A stretch of DNA of 6,750 bases from JBEKZQ01 sp049509675. GTDB taxonomy: Bacteria > Planctomycetota > Planctomycetia > Pirellulales > Thermoguttaceae. The stretch is from positions 1-6,750 of the forward strand of contig JBEKZQ010000348.1 in the NCBI GenBank assembly GCA_049509675.1, written 5' to 3'. Below are positions 1-5,894 of the stretch, piece by piece; positions within the stretch are counted from its first letter, which is position 1; each line of letters opens with the position of its first letter. A program made the position numbers and the translations under genes. The notes under the pieces are model-generated. The model made no database searches. It saw only the letters and a program-made list of their open reading frames with translations, and was not told the DNA's origin.

Positions 1-1210
1 TGTGTTTATGGTGACTGCGATTGATGACGAAGCCGCCGATCTCGTGCAGCAGCCCGGCCACCTGCAACAGCAACCGCTGCCGGGTCCCCAGTCCGTGCTC
101 GGCCTGCAACTCGTCGAACAGCCGCAGGGCCAGATCGGCCACGATGCGGGCATGGCGCAGATCGGCCCGGTACTTTTGCACAATGGCCGTGGCGGAATGG
201 ATCACCCCCTCCAGCAGCGACTGATCTTCCTGGCCCGTCACCGCCCGCGCCAACTCCAGCAGCAGGCCGTCGCGCATCGAGACGTGCGAGACCAGGATCT
301 CCCGGGCCTGCGTCAAGCGAAACAGGTTTTGATAGACCAACAGGGCCGGGTTGAGCGTCTCCGCCTCGGCGAAGGGCAGTCCGTAACGCTTCGACAACTC
401 TTCGGCCGTATACTCCTCGCAACGGTCCACGAGCTTGTCGAACTCGATCGGGTCGATGATCACCAGGTCTTCGGAGTCGGTGGGTTTGCCGATCTGCCGC
501 GCCGCAAAGCGGGCGTCGCCGCCCACGGCCAGGAACGACTGGATGCCCTTCAACGGCAGGGAATGAACCACGGCCGAGATGGCATTGGAGATATGGTAGC
601 GCAACAGTTCGGCCGAGCGCCGCGGGGCATCCTCCGCCGTGGACAGGATCTCTTGCAGCCGGATCGAGCCCAGGCGGAGACTTTGCGACGTGACGATTTC
701 CTGGGCGAGCAGGATGGTCAAGAGCGTGCTGCCGCCGCCCACGTCGGCGATCAGGGTTTGTGACTCTTGCCCGCCCGGGGTGTTGCGGAGCACGCGGCGG
801 ACCGCGGAAACCGCCAGCCGGCTTTCCTCGGACGTGCCGATGACCTCGACTTTCAGGCCGGTGGCCACGAACACGCGGTCCAGAAAGGTGTCGCCGTTGC
901 TGGCCTCGCGGACGGCACTGGTGGCCACCGCCCGCACCCGCTCGACCTGGTACAGATTCAGCAACTCTTTGTAGTCGCGGAGGATGGCCACGGCGGCCCG
1001 CATGCTCGCGGCGCCCATCCGTCCGCGGCGGAAGGTGTCCTGACCCAGCCGCACCGCCCGTTGCACCCGCTCCAGCACTTCCACGTTGCCGTCCGGCAGC
1101 ACCTCGGCCACCACCATGCGGAGCGAATTGGCGCCGATATCGATCGCCGCCACCGTGCGGGCGTTCCGGGCCGGTTGCACAAGGGGATTGCTATTGGGCT
1201 CCATGGCCAT
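1..1210 (-). CDS. Ppx/GppA family phosphatase (exopolyphosphatase-like), 3' part beyond the window
   Basis: Reading the minus strand from the ATG at 1210 gives 403 codons with no stop, open at the left edge. The frame has the Ppx/GppA layout. An actin-like phosphate-1 motif DIGANS lies at residues 24-29. The stretch VIGTSEESRL holds glutamates at 128-129, where E. coli PPX has its catalytic glutamate. A second glycine-rich loop DVGGGS is at 156-161, VGGDAR at 229-234 and MRDGLL at 312-317. A C-terminal HD-like helical domain begins with His353 and HEIG at 389-392, and ends at the edge in HHKH. Family members hydrolyse the terminal phosphates of polyphosphate and/or convert pppGpp to ppGpp in the cytoplasm; sequence alone does not separate the two activities. 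Full-length members are about 500 residues, so roughly 100 are missing. A second in-frame ATG lies at 1204. A weak GAGG (1223-1220) sits 9 nt before the ATG at 1210, which I prefer. The gene is transcribed divergently from the thioredoxin-like gene. Confidence 0.93.
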   Translation of the reverse strand, partial: MAMEPNSNPLVQPARNARTVAAIDIGANSLRMVVAEVLPDGNVEVLERVQRAVRLGQDTFRRGRMGAASMRAAVAILRDYKELLNLYQVERVRAVATSAVREASNGDTFLDRVFVATGLKVEVIGTSEESRLAVSAVRRVLRNTPGGQESQTLIADVGGGSTLLTILLAQEIVTSQSLRLGSIRLQEILSTAEDAPRRSAELLRYHISNAISAVVHSLPLKGIQSFLAVGGDARFAARQIGKPTDSEDLVIIDPIEFDKLVDRCEEYTAEELSKRYGLPFAEAETLNPALLVYQNLFRLTQAREILVSHVSMRDGLLLELARAVTGQEDQSLLEGVIHSATAIVQKYRADLRHARIVADLALRLFDELQAEHGLGTRQRLLLQVAGLLHEIGGFVINRSHHKH

Positions 1211-1237
1211 CCATTCTAGCCTCGGGCGTATGCGAAA

Positions 1238-1365
1238 CGCTAGTGGTCTGTCCATTTCGACATTACCGGTTGGGTGCCACTGCTGGCTTGCCCAGCAGTG
1301 CTGGAAACACGGTTGGACAAGCCAACCGTGGCACCCGCAAACTCAAGTTGGACAGACCATTAGTG
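1238..1365. repeat. Cloverleaf-like nested inverted repeat with two hairpin modules
   Basis: Outer arms 1238-1254 and 1349-1365 pair over 17 bp, with two G-T wobbles. Inside them, GGGTGCCAC (1272-1280) pairs with GTGGCACCC (1328-1336). Between these sit two 9-bp hairpins, 1278-1286/1292-1300 (loop CTTGC) and 1308-1316/1322-1330 (loop ACAAG). Segments 1272-1300 and 1308-1336 are inverted copies of one 29-bp module. They differ at two stem pairs, both compensated, and at one loop base. No transposase is nearby. It resembles a REP/MITE-type dispersed palindromic element; copy number cannot be judged from one window. Confidence 0.88.
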
Positions 1366-1393
1366 CTCCGTGAATCTCCGACGCTGCTATCCA

Positions 1394-1461
1394 GGATTCC
1401 CTTGTAGCTCAACAGCGAGCAGCCTGCTATGGTTGGAAAAGCCGTGCCCAGGGAATCCCTG
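1394..1461. repeat. Imperfect dyad with internal operator-like palindrome
   Basis: GGATTCCCT at 1394-1402 is the exact reverse complement of AGGGAATCC at 1450-1458. The right arm is also centred in CAGGGAATCCCTG (1449-1461), a palindrome with 6-bp half-sites around one central base. It lies between divergent genes, so it could be a regulator site or just a repeat remnant. Only the symmetry is seen. Confidence 0.4.
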
Positions 1462-1568
1462 AACGGTTACGTTTCGCCAACTGTCCAGCACAGCAAGGCT
1501 ACGCATGATGAAGAGGGTATGCGGTTCTCCGCTGTCTGGAAAAGGCATGAAATACCGGCACTTTTTGC

Positions 1569-1594
1569 AAAAAATCACGCGCGGCCCCCGCGCG
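1569..1594 (-). terminator. Intrinsic-terminator-like hairpin plus T-run on the minus strand
   Basis: Read on the minus strand from 1594, CGCGCGG, a GGG loop and CCGCGCG form a 7-bp all-GC stem, followed after TGA by six Ts (1574-1569). This is the shape of a Rho-independent terminator. No minus-strand gene lies just upstream; the thioredoxin-like gene there is on plus. It could stop antisense transcripts, end a small RNA, or act in a long ppx leader. On plus, the A-run precedes the hairpin, so it would not work in that direction. Confidence 0.45.
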
Positions 1595-1670
1595 GGCACA
1601 ACTGTTCTCGGCCGCAAAATATGTTCGTGATCTTTTCATCCCCACGGCCGTATTATTCCAGAGCGAAGCA

Positions 1671-1910
1671 ATGCAGAACAAGCGAATCCAGGTGCTGGGG
1701 CCGGGCTGTCCAAAATGCTCGCAGTTGCAGGAGAATGCGGAAATGGCTGTTCGGCAGTTGGGCATCAAGGCCACGGTCGAGCGGATCACGGATATGGAAA
1801 CGATCATCGAGTTGGGCGCCCTGTTGACTCCGGCTTTGGTGATCGACGGCCGGGTTCGGGCCGTGGGGCTCGTCTCCAGCGAAGAGATCAAGCGATTACT
1901 TGCAAAGTAG
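1671..1910 (+). CDS. Small thioredoxin-fold protein (redox-active disulfide protein 2-like)
   Basis: This 79-residue protein has a single compact thioredoxin fold. The first strand (KRIQVLG) leads to the redox site G-C13-P14-K15-C16 near the N terminus of helix 1. The conserved cis-proline loop is LTPALVIDG, with Thr53-Pro54. The length and the paired GPGCPKC and TPALVIDG signatures fit the short thioredoxin family often annotated as redox-active disulfide protein 2 or glutaredoxin-like, rather than classical 105-residue TrxA with WCGPC. It has no signal peptide, so a cytosolic dithiol-disulfide exchange role is inferred; the substrate is unknown. The start ATG at 1671 is supported by homology-like length, although no strong Shine-Dalgarno precedes it. 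The DUF1573 gene follows 105 bp downstream on the same strand, with a large hairpin between them. Confidence 0.9.
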   Translation: MQNKRIQVLGPGCPKCSQLQENAEMAVRQLGIKATVERITDMETIIELGALLTPALVIDGRVRAVGLVSSEEIKRLLAK

Positions 1911-1967
1911 CAGGCACACGCCGTGTGCCGTAACTGGCGGACGGCACACGGAGTGTGGGCTGCTACT
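1906..1967. repeat. Long imperfect stem-loop overlapping the thioredoxin-like stop codon
   Basis: Arms 1906-1931 and 1941-1967 pair around a 9-nt loop (1932-1940). There are 11 uninterrupted pairs, a G/A mismatch, 5 pairs, a small internal loop and 8 more pairs, 24 in all. The outer stem includes the TAG stop at 1908-1910. The left arm is itself palindromic, GGCACACG-C-CGTGTGCC (1913-1929), so two smaller hairpins are an alternative fold. There is no T-run after it, so an mRNA-stabilising or repeat-element role is as likely as termination. Confidence 0.85.
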
Positions 1968-2003
1968 AAAGACTACGTTCGTTTCCGAGATGATGATTCT
2001 GAG

Positions 2004-2010
2004 AAGGAGG
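2004..2010 (+). promoter_or_regulatory. Shine-Dalgarno AAGGAGG for the DUF1573 gene
   Basis: A near-perfect AAGGAGG ends 5 nt before the ATG at 2016 and only 2 nt before the ATG at 2013. It argues for 2016 as the start. It also rules against the upstream in-frame GTG at 1923, which would put codons inside the hairpin repeat. Confidence 0.8.
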
Positions 2011-2015
2011 GCATG

Positions 2016-3080
2016 ATGGCCAGGCTCATTCCGGCGAATCGTATCGCGACACTTGCGCTGGGCGTTCTAGCAGGCATCGGCGGGTTTGCCCCTTCGGCGC
2101 CGGGCCAGGATTGGGCCCGTGAGTTGTTCGCCGCGACCAGCCACGATTTCGGCTCTGTCGCCCGCGCGGCGAAGGCGGAATACTCGTTCGTCATTAGCAA
2201 CCGTTTCAAGGCCGATATCCACGTTGCCAGTGCGCAGAGCAGTTGCGGGTGTACGACCCCCATGATTGCCAAGCAGTGGTTGAAACCGTACGAAACGGGG
2301 GCCATTGTGGCCCACCTCAACAGCGGCAGCTATCTCGGACGCCGCCACGCCACGGTGACGGTCACGATCGATCAGCCGGCCTACGCCCAGGTCCAGTTGC
2401 AGGTCAGCGCTTATGTCCATGACGACGTGCTGATGGAGCCCTCCAGCGTCGAGTTGGGCAGCGTCGATCATGGCTCCGCTGGGGACGGCAAAGTGTTGAT
2501 CTACCGGGCGGACCGGCCCGATTGGACGATCTTCGACGTGCGCAGCGACAACCCCTATCTGTCGTCGAAAGTAACGCAACTGGGGCGTCAAAATGGGCAG
2601 GTTTGGTACGAATTGCGGGTCCACTTGAACCAGGCTGTCCCGGTGGGATACATCAACGAGCACGTGATCCTCGTAACCAACGACCCCGCGGCCTCGCAAC
2701 TTCCGGTGCTGGTCGAGGGGCAGGTCGTGCCCGAAATCTCCGTCAGTCCCAACTCGCTCTTCCTGGGCGACTTGCAACCGGGACAGAAGGTGACGCGGCA
2801 ATTGGTGGTCCGCGGCAAGCGGCCGTTCCGCATCCTGGGGATCACCGCCGATCCGGCGTCGTTCGAGTTGCCGCAATTCAAGAAAGACGCGGAGGCCCGG
2901 CCGGTACACCTGGTGCCGGTGACGTTCATTGCCGGAGCGGAATGGGGCAAGGTGGTCAAGACGCTGCACATCCAGACCGATCTGGACCCGCTCGGCGCCG
3001 AGGCCGCCGCGTACGCCGTGGTGGAGCCGAGTTCCGTGCCCATTACGGCCGAGAACCCCTCGCGCACGCGGCAGCAATGA
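2016..3080 (+). CDS. Secreted DUF1573 domain protein
   Basis: This is a protein of 354 residues. The N terminus looks like a Sec signal peptide: MARLIPANR, a hydrophobic stretch to about residue 24, then PSAPGQ, with likely cleavage before DWA near residue 31. The mature part opens with a DUF1573 domain: HDFGSV at 43-48, a beta-rich stretch, then the family hallmark SSCGCTTP at 75-82, and GSYLGRRHATVTVTID at about 104-119. At least two more beta-sandwich-like stretches follow, including VSPNSLFLGDLQPGQ from residue 243. DUF1573 domains adopt an immunoglobulin-like fold related to ASH/MSP domains, and their function is not established. The paired cysteines in CGC could be redox-active or bind metal, but this is inference. 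The start is set by the Shine-Dalgarno at 2004-2010. The gene faces GH130 tail to tail across a 102-bp gap. Confidence 0.9.
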   Translation: MARLIPANRIATLALGVLAGIGGFAPSAPGQDWARELFAATSHDFGSVARAAKAEYSFVISNRFKADIHVASAQSSCGCTTPMIAKQWLKPYETGAIVAHLNSGSYLGRRHATVTVTIDQPAYAQVQLQVSAYVHDDVLMEPSSVELGSVDHGSAGDGKVLIYRADRPDWTIFDVRSDNPYLSSKVTQLGRQNGQVWYELRVHLNQAVPVGYINEHVILVTNDPAASQLPVLVEGQVVPEISVSPNSLFLGDLQPGQKVTRQLVVRGKRPFRILGITADPASFELPQFKKDAEARPVHLVPVTFIAGAEWGKVVKTLHIQTDLDPLGAEAAAYAVVEPSSVPITAENPSRTRQQ

Positions 3081-3104
3081 GCGCTTGCAATTGCGCCAAG
3101 AATT

Positions 3105-3174
3105 TCAGATTTGAGATTTCAGATCTGAGATTTCAGATTTGAGATTTCAGATTTGAGATCTGAGATTTGAGATC
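3105..3174. repeat. Heptamer tandem array, ten units of TYAGATY
   Basis: Ten contiguous 7-bp units fill 70 bp, mostly alternating TCAGATT and TGAGATT, with a few ending in C. Units 3-4 create the palindrome TCAGATCTGA at 3119-3128. The array occupies most of the gap between the convergent DUF1573 and GH130 genes and ends 8 bp before the GH130 stop. I saw no clear intrinsic terminator in this gap. Confidence 0.93.
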
Positions 3175-3182
3175 CGTGACCG

Positions 3183-4649
3183 CTATTTCAGCCGTTGCAA
3201 TAGCGCGTCCAGCGGCACGAAACCGAAGCGGGTGACGTGGTCGGACGTGGAGAACGGAACGTAGAGCGTGCCGTTGTGCAACATCGCGCCGCAGCTATAG
3301 ACCACGTTGGGCACATAGCCGTCGCGCTCCTCTTCCGCGGCCACGATCAGCGGTTCTTGCAGGTGCCCGATCACCTTCGACGGATCGTCCAGGTCCAGGA
3401 GCATGGCCCCCATGCAATAGGTGCGCATGGGGCCGACGCCGTGCGTCAACAGCAGCCAGCCGTGCGGCGTTTCCAGGGGTGAGCCGCAGTTGCCGATTTG
3501 CACGAACTCCCAGGGCAGCCGCGGTGTTTGCAGCAGTTCGGCGCTCTCCCAGAACTGGACGATATCGGAATACATCAAGTACAGGTTCTCGCCGTCGATG
3601 CGCGAGCACATGACGTAATGTCCGTGGATGCGGCGGGGAAACAGGGCCATCCCCTTGTTCCGCGCCTGGGCGCCGTTGAGGGTATGAATGCCGATGTGGA
3701 GGAAATCACTCGTATCGAGGATCTGGGGCAGCGTGTGGTAGCCGTTGTAGGCGGTGTACGTGCCGTAATAAGTGGCCGAGCCGTCGTCCTCGACAAAGCG
3801 GACCAGCCGCAGATCCTCGATGCCGCGGCTTTCATTGCTGCTCAAGGGGAAGATGACCACCTCGCTGGGCTCGGCCCCGGGCGAGACTTCCAACTGGTAA
3901 TTGGCGCGGGCCAGGGAGAGGATGTTCTGGCGGATCTCCTCGGAGCGGAGCTTTTCGGGCTCGGCCTGGTAGGCCGCCGCCACGGCATGTTCGAGCTGAC
4001 GCATGGTGAAATGGTCCGCCAGCAGATCCATGACCAGCGCAACGCCCGTGGCGTCGGCCGTCATTTCCCGCAGTTTGCGACAGAACAGCGCTTTGTCGTA
4101 CTGTTTATCGGGCGAGCAACGCACGCGCCTCGTATAGCGGCCCGGCGGAGCCACGTGGACGGCGTGATCGGCAGTGATCACGCCCGAACGAAAGACGATC
4201 GATGAGATGTGCCCTTCGCCGGTGGCGCGGAAGCTCATGATGAAACGCACCGCTCCCTCCTCGAGATGCTCCTGATCGCGATGCTTGACAATCGACGGAT
4301 TGAACAGCGCCGCCGACTCGATCGAATACTCCATGGTGAAATAGGAGCCGATCAGCAGCCGCCGGTTGCGCGAGGCGTCCAACGGCTTTCCCAGCGCGGA
4401 AACCGTGGTCCAATAATGCTCCTCCAGAACCGCCTCGATGTTCTCGTGCCGGTTGCCGAAGCTTTTCAGCACTTGCGCCAGGGCCTCCTCGACCTCTTCC
4501 TCATCCAGCGCCAACACGCGATCGACGATGTGCTGAATGCGGATCTCGCCGCCCGGGTCGAAGTGCCGCGTGATCACGCGTCGGATGTTGCTCTGGAACT
4601 GCAACGGCAGACGCTCGATCTGCAAGATTCCGCGTTGGGGGCTATGCAT
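3183..4649 (-). CDS. Glycoside hydrolase family 130 type enzyme (beta-mannoside phosphorylase/hydrolase)
   Basis: This 488-residue protein belongs, by motif, to the GH130 fold (five-bladed beta-propeller). It has an N-terminal helical extension of about 100 residues, then FNPSIV at 116-121, FRATGEGHISS at 140-150, GIEDLR at 276-281, LFPRRIHGHYVM at 336-347, SPLETPHGWLLLTHG at 390-404 and VPNVVYSCGA at 446-455. In GH130 the aspartate of the GxEDPR motif is the proton donor; the counterpart is Asp279, here in EDLR rather than EDPR. Characterised members cleave beta-mannosidic bonds by phosphorolysis or hydrolysis; which applies here, and the sugar acceptor, cannot be read from the sequence. There is no signal peptide, so it is probably cytosolic. 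The start at 4649 lacks a recognisable Shine-Dalgarno, and the region just upstream is a heptamer array. No sugar transporter or other glycan gene lies within the window. Confidence 0.88.
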   Translation of the reverse strand: MHSPQRGILQIERLPLQFQSNIRRVITRHFDPGGEIRIQHIVDRVLALDEEEVEEALAQVLKSFGNRHENIEAVLEEHYWTTVSALGKPLDASRNRRLLIGSYFTMEYSIESAALFNPSIVKHRDQEHLEEGAVRFIMSFRATGEGHISSIVFRSGVITADHAVHVAPPGRYTRRVRCSPDKQYDKALFCRKLREMTADATGVALVMDLLADHFTMRQLEHAVAAAYQAEPEKLRSEEIRQNILSLARANYQLEVSPGAEPSEVVIFPLSSNESRGIEDLRLVRFVEDDGSATYYGTYTAYNGYHTLPQILDTSDFLHIGIHTLNGAQARNKGMALFPRRIHGHYVMCSRIDGENLYLMYSDIVQFWESAELLQTPRLPWEFVQIGNCGSPLETPHGWLLLTHGVGPMRTYCMGAMLLDLDDPSKVIGHLQEPLIVAAEEERDGYVPNVVYSCGAMLHNGTLYVPFSTSDHVTRFGFVPLDALLQRLK

Positions 4650-4919
4650 GAGAGATGGGAGTTAGAAGTCAGAAGTCAGGAGTCAGAAGTTAGGAGTTAG
4701 AAGTGTTGGGGGTGTCCGTCATCATGTGGCGAGTCAGGGGATTTGCTGGGCCGGCGCGACTCCGGCCGGGAATTCCCCGACGCTTTCCGATCATCATTAG
4801 GGCGATACTGTATTATCCCCCTCCCTGGCAGGATAGTCAAGTGACGGTCGCCGGGGAATTGGGCAAGGGCAGCGGTAGCCCCCGTTCAATTGCCGGCAGT
4901 CTGTCACTAGAATGAACCA
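4650..4919. other. Divergent intergenic region between GH130 and the methyltransferase
   Basis: This 270-bp gap separates two outward-facing genes and should contain both promoters, but no confident -35/-10 pair is visible. It holds the heptamer array (4661-4702), a short hairpin GGCCGG/CCGGCC near 4750-4768, and a 9-bp inverted pair AATTCCCCG (4771-4779) with CGGGGAATT (4852-4860). A 70-codon open frame at 4703-4915 shows no family features and is not called. Confidence 0.6.
4661..4702. repeat. Heptamer tandem array, six units of GTYAGRA
   Basis: Six contiguous 7-bp units (GTTAGAA, GTCAGAA, GTCAGGA, GTCAGAA, GTTAGGA, GTTAGAA) lie 11 bp upstream of the GH130 start codon, in its leader or promoter. 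Variation is confined to two transition positions, Y at base 3 and R at base 6. The TYAGR core and 7-bp period match the array at the other end of the same gene, though the remaining bases differ. Confidence 0.92.
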
Positions 4920-5894
4920 ATGCACCTGGCCGATCTACTGCCCGAAGAGTTGCAAAACCTGGTCGATCCCCAGACCGACCTACCACGCATCGCCAAGGAT
5001 CGGAGGCTGACGAGCCTCATTGAATCTGTGGTGAGGGAGGTTCCCACGCACCACGATCTACGGCAGGGAGACGCCCGCAACTTGCAAGCTGATAATGTTC
5101 ACCTTGTCCTAACCTCTCCCCCCTATTGGACGTTGAAGGAATACCGAAAAAGCGAGGGACAACTAGGCTCCGTCGAAGATTACGAAGCCTTCCTTGGCGA
5201 GCTAGACAAAGTTTGGGAGCGATGCCACAAGGCCCTGGTGCCCGGCGGCCGGCTGATATGCGTGGTGGGCGATGTTTGCCTGTCAAGACGGAAGAACAGC
5301 GGCCGGCACATGGTTATGCCGCTTCACGCCTCCGTCCAGGAACACTGTCGGCGGATCGGCTACGACAATCTCGCACCGATCATTTGGCACAAGATCGCCA
5401 ATGCGAAGTTTGAGGCCGAGGGCAACGGGTCCAGCTTTTTGGGCAAGCCCTACGAACCGAACGCCGTAATCAAGAACGACATCGAGTTCATCCTGATGCA
5501 ACGAAAGCCTGGAGGGTACCGTGCGCCGTCCGTGACCAGCCGCATCCTGAGTGTGATCCCCGAAGACTCACACCGCGAGTGGTTTCAACAAATATGGACT
5601 GGCTTGCCCGGCGCCTCAACGAAAAATCACCCAGCGCCGTTCCCGGTCGAACTAGCTGAACGGCTGGTCCGCATGTTCAGCTTTGTAGGAGACACCGTGC
5701 TCGACCCCTTTATGGGCACGGGCACGACCAACATCGCAGCGAGCAGGTGGGGGAGGAACAGCGTCGGGGTGGAAGTCGATCCCCACTACTTCGAGCAAGC
5801 CCGAAAGCGGCTGGAAGACTCGCGAGGGCTGTTCGGGGCGCGCCACCCCCCCGTCTCTTGCAATTTTTCCAGAAGCGGTGATAGTAAGGGGTAG
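4920..5894 (+). CDS. Beta-class DNA methyltransferase, probably N4-cytosine (N6_N4_Mtase)
   Basis: This 324-residue protein carries the amino-methyltransferase motifs in beta-class order. The catalytic motif IV TSPPYW (65-70) comes first. The target-recognition-like middle follows (about 120-230, including GKPYEPNAVIKNDIEFILM). Near the C terminus lie KNHPAPFP (235-242) and the AdoMet-binding motif I, DPFMGTGTT (262-270), followed by GVEVDPHYFEQA (283-294). Motif IV as SPPY rather than DPPY favours N4-cytosine, but N6-adenine is not excluded. It transfers a methyl group from S-adenosylmethionine to a base in a specific DNA site; the site is unknown. ATG 4920 is the first start after an in-frame TAG at 4908-4910, and no Shine-Dalgarno is evident. 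No restriction endonuclease gene is in the window. Three sampled 60-bp lines give about 54% GC, against about 65-77% in single sampled lines of ppx, GH130 and the DUF1598-like gene, suggesting acquisition. The last ~20 residues look unconserved and may be read-through into repeat DNA. Confidence 0.92.
   Translation: MHLADLLPEELQNLVDPQTDLPRIAKDRRLTSLIESVVREVPTHHDLRQGDARNLQADNVHLVLTSPPYWTLKEYRKSEGQLGSVEDYEAFLGELDKVWERCHKALVPGGRLICVVGDVCLSRRKNSGRHMVMPLHASVQEHCRRIGYDNLAPIIWHKIANAKFEAEGNGSSFLGKPYEPNAVIKNDIEFILMQRKPGGYRAPSVTSRILSVIPEDSHREWFQQIWTGLPGASTKNHPAPFPVELAERLVRMFSFVGDTVLDPFMGTGTTNIAASRWGRNSVGVEVDPHYFEQARKRLEDSRGLFGARHPPVSCNFSRSGDSKG

Larger units (their letters stand above)
1211..1670. other. 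Divergent intergenic region between the ppx-like and thioredoxin-like genes
   Basis: This 460-bp stretch separates two outward-facing genes, so promoters for both should lie here. I found no convincing -35/-10 pair. It holds the cloverleaf-like repeat at 1238-1365, a dyad region at 1394-1461, and a GC hairpin flanked by an A/T palindrome at 1562-1594. Short open frames across it (for example 1429-1827 on plus, 1387-1617 and 1499-1891 on minus) show no recognisable family features, and two of them overlap the thioredoxin-like gene out of frame. I call no gene here. Confidence 0.7.

Noticed and set aside
2..763. Long plus-strand open frame of 253 codons
   Set aside because: It is antisense to the ppx-like gene. 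Its Gln/Arg/Gly-rich product has no family features, while the minus frame has clear Ppx/GppA motifs.
1238..1365. Possible tRNA because of the cloverleaf shape
   Set aside because: Arm lengths, loops and the overall size do not match a tRNA, and no anticodon loop or T-loop signature is present.
1499..1891. 130-codon minus-strand open frame over the thioredoxin-like gene
   Set aside because: It is antisense to a well-supported gene and low in recognisable structure.
1923..2015. Extended GTG start for the DUF1573 gene
   Set aside because: It would encode part of the hairpin repeat ahead of the signal peptide; the Shine-Dalgarno at 2004-2010 supports 2016.
2067..3077. 336-codon minus-strand open frame
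   Set aside because: It is a high-GC shadow antisense to the DUF1573 gene; the product is Arg/His/Asp-rich with no domain-like pattern.
3105..3174. Possible CRISPR array
   Set aside because: Units are 7 bp, contiguous and without spacers; no cas genes are present.
3498..4205. 235-codon plus-strand open frame
   Set aside because: It is antisense to the GH130 gene and shows no conserved motif.
4703..4915. 70-codon plus-strand open frame that could be a restriction-modification control gene
   Set aside because: It has no helix-turn-helix or other pattern, and begins inside the end of the heptamer array.
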